Shown here: piece after piece, positions 56,190 to 63,566 of the stretch
Layout: every line of letters begins with the position of its first letter
Position numbering within the stretch: the first letter of the stretch is position 1
DNA from: Clostridia bacterium
Lineage (GTDB): Bacteria > Bacillota > Clostridia > Christensenellales > CAG-138
Length of the DNA stretch: 63,566 nt
NCBI GenBank assembly: GCA_017451295.1
Contig: JAFSPW010000049.1
Coordinates: 1-63,566 of the forward strand
Direction: 5' to 3'
Program-made: the position numbers and the translations under genes
The notes under the pieces: model-generated
What the model saw: the letters and a program-made list of their open reading frames with translations, nothing else
What the model was told of the DNA's origin: nothing
The model's database searches: none

Positions 56190-57972
56190 CACCTTTATGG
56201 CAAATAGCGCCGTGGCTCATGAGCCGCCCGCCGTGCCTGAACAGAAGCCCGCCGCCGTCCGTCCGGCAGAGAAGCCCATACCAGAGGGGCAGCGCAACAG
56301 CACCCTCTCCCACCTTGCCGGGAAGCTCATTTTGCGCTACGGCAACACACAGGAGGCCGGGAAAATCTTCCTTGAGAAGGCAAAGGCGTGCGACCCGCCG
56401 CTGCCTCTAAATGAGCTTCGATCCATTTGGCGGAGCGCCGTAAAGTTCGGGCAAACGGTCTCTGCCCATGAAAGCTACATTCCGCCCGAGCAGTACAGCG
56501 ACCCCACCTGCTGCAAGCCCGACGACTATACGGATGTGGGCCAGGCCTACGCTTTTAGTAAGCAATGCCGGGACTTTGTGCGCTACTCCCCCGCCACGGA
56601 CTACATCGTCTATGACGGCATCTGCTGGCGGGAATCGAAGCCCCGTTCCCAGAAGGCCATGCAGCAGTTCACCGATGCCCAGCTTGCCGAAGCGGACCTG
56701 TGGCTGCAGCAGATAGAAGCGCGCCTCACTTCTACCGGCGCAAGCGCCCTTTTGGAGCAGCGGGGCAAGAAGGCCGAGGACTATATGACCCCGGAGCAAA
56801 AAGCCGCCTACGCCGCCTATCAGGACGCCCAGGCCTACCGCAAGTTCGTGCTCCAGCGCCGGGACTCGAAGTATCAGATGGCGACCCTGCGCGAAGCACG
56901 GCCGATGGTGGAGATAGACTATCGGGAGCTCGATAAGGACGGGTTTTTGCTCAACACCCCGGCGTATACGGTGGATTTGCGGCTCGGCATGGAGGGAAAG
57001 CGGGACCACAGGGCGGAGGACTTTCTCACCAAGTGCACCGCCGTCACGCCCGGGGAGGAGGGAGCGGCGCTGTGGGAGGAGGCGCTTATGGCCTTCTTCT
57101 CAGAGGATGAGCAAATGATAGCCTATGTGCAGCGGATTGCGGGGCTTGCCATCATCGGGCATGTGTACATCGAGGCCCTGATCATCGCCCACGGGGACGG
57201 CAAGAACGGCAAATCCACCTTCTGGAACGTGCTTTCGCGGGTCCTGGGCGACTACAGCGGCAGCATCTCCGCCGACGCCCTGACCGTGGGCTGCAAGCGA
57301 AACGTGAAGCCGGAGCTCGCGGAGACGAAGGGCAAGCGGCTGCTGATTGTGGCGGAATTGGAGGAGGGCATGCGGCTAAACACCTCCGTTGTGAAGCAAT
57401 TTTGCTCCACGGACGAGATACTCGCCGAGAAGAAGTACAAGGATCCCTTCACCTTCACGCCCACGCACACGCTCGTGCTCTATACGAACCATCTGCCAAA
57501 GGTCGGCGCCAACGACCCCGGCACCTGGCGCAGGCTCATCGTGGTGCCGTTCACCGCCCATATGCAGGGCAGCGGGGACATCAAAAACTATGCCGACTAT
57601 CTGTTTGAGAACGCCGGTCCCGCCATCCTCGCCTGGATGATAGAGGGCGCAAGGCTCGTCATAGCGGAACACTTTCACATCCAGCAGCCCAATTCCGTGC
57701 AGGCGGCCACGGAGCAGTACCGGCTAAATAGCGACTGGCTGGAGGGTTTTCTCGATGAGTGCTGTGAAATAGATGAAAGCTACTCGGCTAGCTCCGGGGA
57801 ACTCTACACGGCCTATCGGGCCTACTGCGCCCGCACCGGCGAGTATGCCCGGACCAGAATCGACTTCTGTGCCGCTATCGACCTTGCCGGGTTTACGAGA
57901 GAAAAGACCAGAAAAGGCCGCTTTGTAAACGGCCTTCGGCTGCGAAGCGACCTCCCCTTCCCCCATGTGTGA
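56179..57972 (+). CDS. D5-type superfamily 3 primase-helicase
   Basis: A 597-residue phage/plasmid replication ATPase. N-terminal ~170 residues include a PriCT-like region (HLAGKLILRYGNTQEAGKIFLEKAK) and a D5_N region (~200-320). The SF3 helicase core follows: Walker A GDGKNGKST near 340, Walker B LLIVAELEEG near 395, motif C with LYTNHLPKV near 432, and a C-terminal winged-helix region. GGAGG lies 8 bases before ATG 56179. Its TGA stop is part of the first GTGACGC repeat of a 19-bp inverted repeat. Probably a relict or minimal replicon. Confidence 0.85.
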   Translation: MNLNTFMANSAVAHEPPAVPEQKPAAVRPAEKPIPEGQRNSTLSHLAGKLILRYGNTQEAGKIFLEKAKACDPPLPLNELRSIWRSAVKFGQTVSAHESYIPPEQYSDPTCCKPDDYTDVGQAYAFSKQCRDFVRYSPATDYIVYDGICWRESKPRSQKAMQQFTDAQLAEADLWLQQIEARLTSTGASALLEQRGKKAEDYMTPEQKAAYAAYQDAQAYRKFVLQRRDSKYQMATLREARPMVEIDYRELDKDGFLLNTPAYTVDLRLGMEGKRDHRAEDFLTKCTAVTPGEEGAALWEEALMAFFSEDEQMIAYVQRIAGLAIIGHVYIEALIIAHGDGKNGKSTFWNVLSRVLGDYSGSISADALTVGCKRNVKPELAETKGKRLLIVAELEEGMRLNTSVVKQFCSTDEILAEKKYKDPFTFTPTHTLVLYTNHLPKVGANDPGTWRRLIVVPFTAHMQGSGDIKNYADYLFENAGPAILAWMIEGARLVIAEHFHIQQPNSVQAATEQYRLNSDWLEGFLDECCEIDESYSASSGELYTAYRAYCARTGEYARTRIDFCAAIDLAGFTREKTRKGRFVNGLRLRSDLPFPHV

Positions 57973-58064
57973 CGCATGTGACGCTCAATACATAAAACTA
58001 GTATAGGGCGATTTTTAATTTTTAATCTAAAAAAAAGTTAGGAAATGAGCGTCACGTGCGTCAC
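57969..58064. repeat. Iteron-like inverted repeat, candidate replication origin
   Basis: GTGACGCATGTGACGCTCA (57969-57987) and TGAGCGTCACGTGCGTCAC (58046-58064) pair at 18 of 19 positions around a 58-bp AT-rich spacer with long T and A tracts. Each arm holds two 7-mers GTGACGC exactly 9 bp apart. Stop codons of the helicase and of the convergent GDPD gene both lie inside the arms. Layout suits an initiator-binding origin next to its helicase; a terminator or attachment role is possible. Confidence 0.55.
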
Positions 58065-58780
58065 GCTTTAGCGATGCGGACGGCCTTGTCCGGGTAGTTG
58101 GTGATGATGCCGATGTTGTACTTAGCGCAAAGGGCCATGGTCTGCTCATCGTTCACCGTCCAGGGGTTGATGCCGATGCCCGCCTGCAGCGACCCCTCGA
58201 TCAGCCCCGGCAGCAGGAGCGTGCGATAATGGGGATGGATGAACTTAGCCCCGAGACTCGCGGCGTACTTCCAGGGTTCATAGAGCCCGTCGCTGTAGAG
58301 GATGCCGAAAGGGGACTTCGGGGACAGGGCCTTGAGCTCCATCAGCGTATAGTGGTTAAAGGAGGAGTAGATGAGGCGGCCCGTCATGTGCTTCTGTTCT
58401 TCCAGCTTCAAGAGCTTCTCGACGATGCCCGGGTATAAGGCCTCATCCGTCTTTATCTCCACATTTATGACGTGGGAGGTGTTTTGAATTAGGTCATACA
58501 CTTCCCCAAGGGTGGGAATCCGTGCGCCCGAAAAGCCCTCCATGCCATTGGAGGCGTTGAGGGCCTTTAGCTCCTGCAAAGTGAAGCTCCCCACCGAGCC
58601 GGTGCCGTTGGTGGTTCTATCCACCCGCTCGTCGTGGATGACGACCAGCTCCCCGTCAAGGCTTAGGTGTACGTCGAGTTCAAACCCGTCCGCACCCATA
58701 TCCATGGCAAGCCGGAAGGCTTCCAGCGTGTTCTCCGGCGCATAGCCCGATGCGCCCCGGTGAGCTAAGATGAGCGACAT
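58061..58780 (-). CDS. Glycerophosphodiester phosphodiesterase
   Basis: A 239-residue GDPD TIM-barrel enzyme that hydrolyses glycerophosphodiesters to glycerol 3-phosphate and an alcohol. Motifs HRGASGYAPENTLEAF near residue 7, GFELDVHLSLDGELVVIHDE near 33 (metal ligands Glu/Asp/His), INVEIKTD near 110 and NPWTVNDEQTM near 203. No signal peptide, so the enzyme is cytosolic. GGAGG precedes ATG 58780. Confidence 0.93.
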   Translation of the reverse strand: MSLILAHRGASGYAPENTLEAFRLAMDMGADGFELDVHLSLDGELVVIHDERVDRTTNGTGSVGSFTLQELKALNASNGMEGFSGARIPTLGEVYDLIQNTSHVINVEIKTDEALYPGIVEKLLKLEEQKHMTGRLIYSSFNHYTLMELKALSPKSPFGILYSDGLYEPWKYAASLGAKFIHPHYRTLLLPGLIEGSLQAGIGINPWTVNDEQTMALCAKYNIGIITNYPDKAVRIAKA

Positions 58781-58812
58781 AGTCCGCCTCCTGTGTCTGT
58801 TTTTCGCTAATT

Positions 58813-60174
58813 TTACTGCTTTTTCCGCTTTGCCAGGGCTTTTTTGGCCCTTTTCATACCCGCGGGGGACACGGCCTGCTGCAAAACGGCCTCGTGGAAC
58901 TGCTCCTCCCGGCGGCTTAGGGCATCGACCTTGCTCGGCTGGATATCCCCGGACTTGGTGAGCGCCCACTTTGTGAGCATGGGGCCGACAAGCTCATAGA
59001 TGAGCACGCTAAAGAGGATGATATTCTTGATGAGAGCGCCGTCCGTCGTGCCGAGGCTGGCGGCGGTGACGCACATGCCGAGCGCCACGCCCGCTTGCGG
59101 CAGGAGCGTGATGCCGAGATACTTCTTCACCTTCTCGTCACAGCCCGTGGCGCCTGAGCTAACATAGGCGCCAAGGTACTTGCCAAGCGAGCGCGCAAGG
59201 ATATATGTGATGCCGACTAAAATGGCGTAGCGGTTAGAAAGAATCCCCAAGTCAAGCTCTGCGCCGCTTAACACGAAGAACAGCGCAAACAGCGGGGCGG
59301 TCCATTTGTCCGCCCGTTCCATCAGATCGTGGGCGAGCGGGCAGATGTTGCAGAACACGGTGCCAAGCATCATGCACACCAATAGCGTGGAAAAGCCCAC
59401 CTGCACGGGGCCGATTTGAAATTTCACCATGGAGAGCCCGACCGTGAGCACCACGAAGGCGATGGTGAGCGAAAGGCGGTTGGAGTTAGAAAAGAACGTG
59501 CGTTCGAGCTGCGTCAGCACCCAGCCCATGAGCGCGCCAAGAAGGAGCGAGGCCGTAATCTCGATGAGCGGCTCAACAAGAATCCCCACGATGTCCGTGC
59601 TGCCGGTGACCATGGCGCTTGCCATGCCGAAGCTGATAGCAAACACCACAAGGCCCACCGCATCGTCAAGGGCCACCACGGGCAAGAGGATATCCGTCAG
59701 CTTCCCCTTCGCCTTATACTGCCGCACGACCATGAGCGTGGCCGCCGGGGCGGTGGCCGTGGCGATGGCGCCCAAGACGATGGCGGCTTCCACGGAGAGC
59801 ATCTTAGGCAGGACAAGGTGGAGAACCAGCAACGCCCCGTCCACCAAAATGGTGGCGGTGAGGGCCTGCGCGATGCCGACGGTCACGGCCTGCTTGCCGA
59901 TGGTCTTTAGCTGGGAAAGCAAAAACTCGTTGCCGATGGAGAAGGCGATAAAGCCCAGGGCCGTGTTCGTGATGGCGGAATAGTTTTCCACCTCCGCCAC
60001 GGAAGAAAAGCCGAGCCCGGGTATATGGAGCCGCCCCAAAAAGGTGGGGCCGACCAAGAGACCTGCGATCAAGAACGCCGTCACATCCGGCAGGTGCAGA
60101 TGCAAGAGCTTAAACACACGGGTCATCAGCAGCCCAATCAACAAAGCGAGGGCGCATGAAAGCAGCGCAACCAT
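58813..60174 (-). CDS. Cation/proton antiporter, CPA2 family
   Basis: A 453-residue membrane protein with about 12-13 spans of the Na+/H+ exchanger fold (KefB/NapA-like). Family motifs: LPDVTAFLIAGLLVGPTFLG near residue 28, TATAPAATLMVVRQYKAKG near 138 with VVALDDAVGLVVFA near 165 (the Asp pair that carries ions) and GITLLPQAGVALGM near 352. A basic tail (KKALAKRKKQ) closes it; no TrkA-N domain. AGGAGG precedes ATG 60174. Cation specificity is not fixed by sequence. Confidence 0.88.
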   Translation of the reverse strand: MVALLSCALALLIGLLMTRVFKLLHLHLPDVTAFLIAGLLVGPTFLGRLHIPGLGFSSVAEVENYSAITNTALGFIAFSIGNEFLLSQLKTIGKQAVTVGIAQALTATILVDGALLVLHLVLPKMLSVEAAIVLGAIATATAPAATLMVVRQYKAKGKLTDILLPVVALDDAVGLVVFAISFGMASAMVTGSTDIVGILVEPLIEITASLLLGALMGWVLTQLERTFFSNSNRLSLTIAFVVLTVGLSMVKFQIGPVQVGFSTLLVCMMLGTVFCNICPLAHDLMERADKWTAPLFALFFVLSGAELDLGILSNRYAILVGITYILARSLGKYLGAYVSSGATGCDEKVKKYLGITLLPQAGVALGMCVTAASLGTTDGALIKNIILFSVLIYELVGPMLTKWALTKSGDIQPSKVDALSRREEQFHEAVLQQAVSPAGMKRAKKALAKRKKQ

Positions 60175-60216
60175 AAACTAAACCTCCTGTGCTATCGCAC
60201 AAAGGTGTATCTTAGC

Positions 60217-60522
60217 CTATTGCGGCGGCAAAGTCAAGTCCGGCGACTGGGTCGGGGTAAAATACTGCACCTCGGGGACGGGTGTCTGCACCTGGGGCTC
60301 GGCCGTGGGGGTGGGCTCCGTGCTCTTGGGCGCCACGTACCCTTCCGCCTTCAGGAAAAAGAGCGTGTTATCCCAGATGGCGGTCAGGTGCTCGCTGGTA
60401 GAAAAGACCCAGGCCGAGAGGTTCCCGGAGATGAAGCCCTTTTCGTTCACCTTTACGAGGGCGAAAAAGCCCACCGCCAGCACGAGAACGACGGTGCCGA
60501 TGGCTCTTGTCAATGTTTTCAT
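60217..60522 (-). CDS. Small membrane-anchored protein of unknown function
   Basis: A 101-residue protein with one N-terminal span (about 6-24), a short extracellular segment, then a Thr/Pro/Glu-rich tail (APKSTEPTPTAEPQVQTPVPE). AAGGAAG precedes ATG 60522. It lies between the antiporter and thiI on the same strand. No family recognised. Confidence 0.65.
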   Translation of the reverse strand: MKTLTRAIGTVVLVLAVGFFALVKVNEKGFISGNLSAWVFSTSEHLTAIWDNTLFFLKAEGYVAPKSTEPTPTAEPQVQTPVPEVQYFTPTQSPDLTLPPQ

Positions 60523-60577
60523 GTTCGCTTACTTCCTTTTATAAACGGTATGCATAGTGTATCACAGGGGCGGCAGA

Positions 60578-61756
60578 CTAATCAAAAAGATTGTGTGAAA
60601 TAGTCATGACCTCCGTGTTACGGATGGCCGTGTCCATGAGCGGCTCAAAGTCCACGAGCGCTTCGCTCTCGCGGAGCTTTTGCACGCTCGGCCTTGTCAC
60701 CGGGTGCTGGGGCACGAACACCGTGCAGCAGTCCTCATAGGGCAAAATGGAGGTTTCAAACGTGCCGATGCGCTGGGCGCGGTCGATAATCTCCTCCTTG
60801 TCAAAGCCGATGAGGGGACGGAACACCGGCATGTCCACCGCATCGTTGGTGACGGCGAGGCTCTCGATGGTTTGGCTTGCCACCTGCCCAAGGGACTCCC
60901 CGGTGATCAGCGCCTGAGCGCCGCAATCTTTGGCAATTCGCTCGGCAATCTTCATCATCAGCCGCCGCATGAGGACCGTCGTTTCGCTCGATGGGCACTT
61001 ATCATAGATGGTGGTCTGAATCTCTGTGAAGGGGACGAGATAGAGGTCAAAGCTCCCGGCGTATTGGGAGACGATTTTGGCAAGCTCCACGACCTTGTCC
61101 CTTGCCCGCTCGCTCGTGTAGGGGTAGCTGTAAAAGTGCACGGCGGCTAAGCTCACGCCGCGCTTGGCGATCATGTACCCGGCGACGGGGCTGTCGATGC
61201 CGCCGGAAATCAGCAGCATTGCCTTGCCGTTGGTCCCCACGGGCATACCCCCGGCGCAGGGCAGTTCCCCGGTATACACAAACGCAAGATCCTGCCGGAT
61301 TTCGACCGTGACCGGCACCTTAGGGCAGTGCACGTCCACCTTCAGGTTTTCATAGGCCGTGAGCAGCTCATGCCCGAGCTCCCGGCAAAGCTGCTCGGAA
61401 GTCAGGGGGAAGCGCTTGTCCGCGCGGCGAGCAAAGACCTTGAAGGTGGCTCCGTCCTTGGCATAGGGCGCCATCAGGGCAATGGCCGCCTTGGTAATCT
61501 CCCCAAAGTCCTTCTCACAGCAGGCGGCGATGCACACGGAGTGGATGCCGAACACCTTTTGGAGGCGCTTTGCGTACTCGTCCATATTCTCTTCGGGTAA
61601 GTCGTACACGAAGATACGGCCCTGCTCCCGCACCACCCGGGGGTGGGCGTCTGAGAGCACTTCTTCAATCTTCTCGACCAACTTTCGCTCAAAGTAGGGG
61701 CGGTTGAGGCCCTTTAGGTGAATCTCGGCATATTTTACGACCAAGGCGCTGTTCAT
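60578..61756 (-). CDS. thiI: tRNA 4-thiouridine synthase ThiI
   Basis: Thiolates U8 of tRNA (4-thiouridine) and can supply sulfur for thiamine. The 392-residue protein has an N-terminal ferredoxin-like/THUMP region (about 1-165) and a PP-loop ATPase SGGIDSPVAGY near 185. Later LITGESLGQVASQT near 285 and EDCCTVFVPQHPVTRP near 340 appear. It lacks the C-terminal rhodanese domain of enterobacterial ThiI, as usual in Firmicutes. It follows the cysteine desulfurase gene by 2 bases, its likely sulfur donor. Confidence 0.96.
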   Translation of the reverse strand: MNSALVVKYAEIHLKGLNRPYFERKLVEKIEEVLSDAHPRVVREQGRIFVYDLPEENMDEYAKRLQKVFGIHSVCIAACCEKDFGEITKAAIALMAPYAKDGATFKVFARRADKRFPLTSEQLCRELGHELLTAYENLKVDVHCPKVPVTVEIRQDLAFVYTGELPCAGGMPVGTNGKAMLLISGGIDSPVAGYMIAKRGVSLAAVHFYSYPYTSERARDKVVELAKIVSQYAGSFDLYLVPFTEIQTTIYDKCPSSETTVLMRRLMMKIAERIAKDCGAQALITGESLGQVASQTIESLAVTNDAVDMPVFRPLIGFDKEEIIDRAQRIGTFETSILPYEDCCTVFVPQHPVTRPSVQKLRESEALVDFEPLMDTAIRNTEVMTISHNLFD

Positions 61757-61758
61757 GT

Positions 61759-62904
61759 TTATCTTCTCCTATATCTTCTTAAAAATTTTACCTGTTCAAC
61801 AATAGCTTCCGACACGGTGTCCATCTCCTCCTGGGTGTTAAAGGGGCAGAGGCTAAAGCGGATGGCGCCCTCCTGCCGGGGACCTATGATACCGGCGGCG
61901 GTCAGAATCCGGTTCTTCCCCGCCTTGTGGGCCGCACAGGCGGAGCCCGTGGACACGCAGATATCAAACTGCTCAAGGGCGTGCAGCAGCACCTCGCCGC
62001 GAACGCCGAGAAAGGAGAGGCTCAGAATGTGGGGCGCGGCTACATCCGGCGACGGGCCGTTGAGAAGCACATCGGGTATGCTCATTAGGTTCGTATAGAG
62101 CCGTTGCTTGCACGCGCGCATGTTCTGCCGCCAGGCGGTTAGGTTCTGCTCATAGACCTGCTCCGCCGCCGCCATGCCCAAAATGCCCGGCACGTTCAGG
62201 GTACCCGAGCGCAGGTTCCCCTCCTGCCCGCCGCCGATTTGCCCGCCGCCAAAGCGGGCGCCGCTGCGGTGGTAGAGGAAGCCGATGCCCTTGGGGGCGT
62301 GGAACTTGTGGGCGGAGACGGAATAAAAGTCCATGTCAAGGCCACGGCTGTCCACCTTGAGATACGCCTGTACGCCGTCCACATGGAAAACCGCACGCGG
62401 CGCCAAGGCGCGAATGAGGCGGGCGGCGGCGTTCACATCCGTCACGGTGCCAAGCTCGTTGTTCACATGCATCATGGACACGAGGGCCGTATCCTCCGTC
62501 AGGGCCGCCCTAAGGGCCTGCAAATCCGGATACCCCTGCTCACTCACAGGCAGGATGACGATCGTTGTGTCGGGGCTGTTTTCAAGAGACAGCACCGCCT
62601 CATACACGGACGGGTGCTCCACCGCCGTGGTGATGATGCGCTTTTTTCCCCGCCAACCCTTAAGGCTCCCGAAGATGGCGGTGTTGTTGCTCTCGGTGCC
62701 GCCGGAGGTGAAGATGAGCTGTTCCCGCCTGACCCCGAGGGGCCGACTAAGGGCGGCACGGGCTTGGTCCACCCTCTTTTCGGTACGGGAGCCCAGGGCA
62801 TAGGCGGCTGCGGGGTTGAAAAACCCGTCCGTCATGGCCTGATAGGCCGCATCCGCCGCCTGGGGCAGAACCCGGGTAGTGGCGCTGTTATCTAAATAAA
62901 TCAT
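61759..62904 (-). CDS. Cysteine desulfurase (NifS/IscS family)
   Basis: PLP enzyme that takes sulfur from cysteine as a persulfide. The 381-residue protein shows DNSATTRVLP near residue 4, SGGTESNNTAI near 68, the PLP lysine in SVSAHKFHAPKGIGFLY near 198 and the active-site Cys loop STGSACAAHKAGKN near 323. It lies directly upstream of thiI; in Bacillus the equivalent pair (nifZ-thiI) is dedicated to tRNA thiolation, so that role is likely. A weak ribosome site precedes ATG 62904. Confidence 0.95.
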   Translation of the reverse strand: MIYLDNSATTRVLPQAADAAYQAMTDGFFNPAAAYALGSRTEKRVDQARAALSRPLGVRREQLIFTSGGTESNNTAIFGSLKGWRGKKRIITTAVEHPSVYEAVLSLENSPDTTIVILPVSEQGYPDLQALRAALTEDTALVSMMHVNNELGTVTDVNAAARLIRALAPRAVFHVDGVQAYLKVDSRGLDMDFYSVSAHKFHAPKGIGFLYHRSGARFGGGQIGGGQEGNLRSGTLNVPGILGMAAAEQVYEQNLTAWRQNMRACKQRLYTNLMSIPDVLLNGPSPDVAAPHILSLSFLGVRGEVLLHALEQFDICVSTGSACAAHKAGKNRILTAAGIIGPRQEGAIRFSLCPFNTQEEMDTVSEAIVEQVKFLRRYRRR

Positions 62905-62984
62905 ACAAAGGCCTTTCTGTGCTTTTTGTGGTATAGCTATCCTATGCAAGGGGGCTTAGGCCCGTCACCCGTGGGCCGCCCCTA

Positions 62985-63013
62985 TTTATACCATATAAAT
63001 GGAAAAGGCACAA
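62985..63013 (-). promoter_or_regulatory. Promoter of the desulfurase-thiI unit
   Basis: On the minus strand TTGTGC (63008-63013), 17 bases, TATAAA (62985-62990). The leader before ATG 62904 is about 75 bases, GC-rich and without a recognised motif. Confidence 0.55.
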
Positions 63014-63137
63014 CGAATACGGCCCACCTAAAACACGATTGTTTACACATTCGTCATCTATCGGCAACAAAACCGATACAAACCTTCCGTATAATTTATT
63101 ATGTTTCTATGTGAAATTTTGTCAAGGAGGACATTGT

Positions 63138-63566
63138 ATGATTTGTAAAGAGTGCGGGGCCTATAACCCCGACCATGCCGCCTTCTGCAAGGTCTGCGCC
63201 GCAAATCTGAAGGAACAGCAGGACATGCCCGAGGCCGAAGAAAAGGCCGAGGAGCAGCAAGCGCCCCGGCCCGAGAAGGGCAGCGTGCAGGCGCCGGATT
63301 TCTCCGCCCCGAAGAACAGAACCTTTGCGCCGATGGCAAAGGAAGCCGCCGAGGAAGCGGAAGAGGACGTGGAAGTGGAAGAAACCGAGCCCGAGCAGGA
63401 AGCCCCTACAGCCAAGAGCCGGTTGTCCCGCCGCAGCTTTGCTAAAACCCCCGTCGCTGACGAAGAGGACGACGAGTATGACGACGACGATGAATATGAC
63501 GACGATGATGAATATAACGAAGACGAGGACGAGGACGAGGATGTGAAGCCCGCCCGCAAGTCTTCC
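63138..63566 (+). CDS. Zinc-ribbon protein with long acidic repeats, 3' end outside the window
   Basis: ATG 63138 has AAGGAGG 8 bases upstream, and the frame is open to the window end (143 codons seen). Residues 3-20 form a zinc ribbon, CKEC-x10-CKVC, like those at the start of membrane-linked zinc-ribbon proteins. The rest is low complexity: Glu/Ala-rich to about 90, then Asp/Tyr-rich with repeated DDEYDDDDEY and a run of Glu-Asp pairs. A membrane domain may follow beyond the window. Function unknown. Confidence 0.8.
   Translation, partial: MICKECGAYNPDHAAFCKVCAANLKEQQDMPEAEEKAEEQQAPRPEKGSVQAPDFSAPKNRTFAPMAKEAAEEAEEDVEVEETEPEQEAPTAKSRLSRRSFAKTPVADEEDDEYDDDDEYDDDDEYNEDEDEDEDVKPARKSS

Noticed and set aside
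57969-58064. Simple bidirectional terminator
   Set aside because: The arms are separated by 58 bases and no T-run follows either arm; repeated 7-mers at 9-bp spacing fit protein binding better, though this is not excluded.

Overview
The window looks like chromosome from a Gram-positive member of the Clostridia, probably an Oscillospiraceae-type gut Firmicute with GC content in the mid to high 50s. The evidence is the miaB-mutS-mutL-miaA order, a class A PBP beside an OmpR/PhoR-type two-component pair, an ssrA-smpB-secG-glycolysis cluster, AGGAGG-type ribosome binding sites, many lipoproteins and no outer-membrane genes. Genus and species cannot be read from this sequence alone.

Layout. 0-0.2 kb: tRNA-Glu and tRNA-Pro. 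0.2-11.4 kb: a HerA-like ATPase, then a tightly overlapping + strand operon (miaB, mutS, mutL, miaA, a methionine gamma-lyase-family PLP enzyme, a Cys-rich protein), then a convergent XerS-like recombinase with a perfect 14-6-14 inverted repeat in front of it. 11.4-18.3 kb: RNase HI, a SPOR protein, histidine kinase, response regulator and PBP1A. 18.4-26.2 kb: an AT-richer accessory island between tRNA-Ala and tmRNA. It holds a Vat-like acetyltransferase, a small membrane-protein operon with one gene broken by a single TGA, and a two-gene module made of a PD-(D/E)XK-like nuclease inside eight zinc-ribbon repeats and a HEPN-motif protein. Unusual multi-hairpin 'ladder' repeats lie at both edges and inside it. 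26.2-37.5 kb: ssrA, smpB, secG, gpmI, tpiA, pgk, a DivIVA-like protein, ruvBAC and several lipoproteins, all on the - strand. The upstream end has a DtxR-like operator.

37.5-46.8 kb: a lipoprotein, carbamate kinase, a cluster of DnaA boxes before an aminotransferase, a permease behind a yybP-ykoY (Mn2+) riboswitch, a four-helix-bundle gene, a fourth ladder repeat at tRNA-Leu, a VanW protein, YqeB, MntP and a DegV protein. 46.8-63.6 kb: a GT-C-like membrane protein with a TPR partner, a large surface protein, YigZ, a DUF362 ferredoxin, MgtE with a candidate leader peptide, an isolated primase-helicase pair ending in an iteron-like inverted repeat, a GDPD, a cation/proton antiporter, ThiI with its cysteine desulfurase, and the start of an acidic zinc-ribbon protein.

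Most genes are housekeeping: translation quality control, DNA repair and recombination, glycolysis, wall synthesis and metal homeostasis (Mn2+, Mg2+). The most novel parts are the ladder repeats that follow structured RNA genes, the nuclease/HEPN module bounded by imperfect direct repeats, the Mn-riboswitch-controlled permease, the Xer-adjacent dif-like palindrome and the isolated replicon remnant. Residue numbers are counted or estimated from the translations. No database search was possible.
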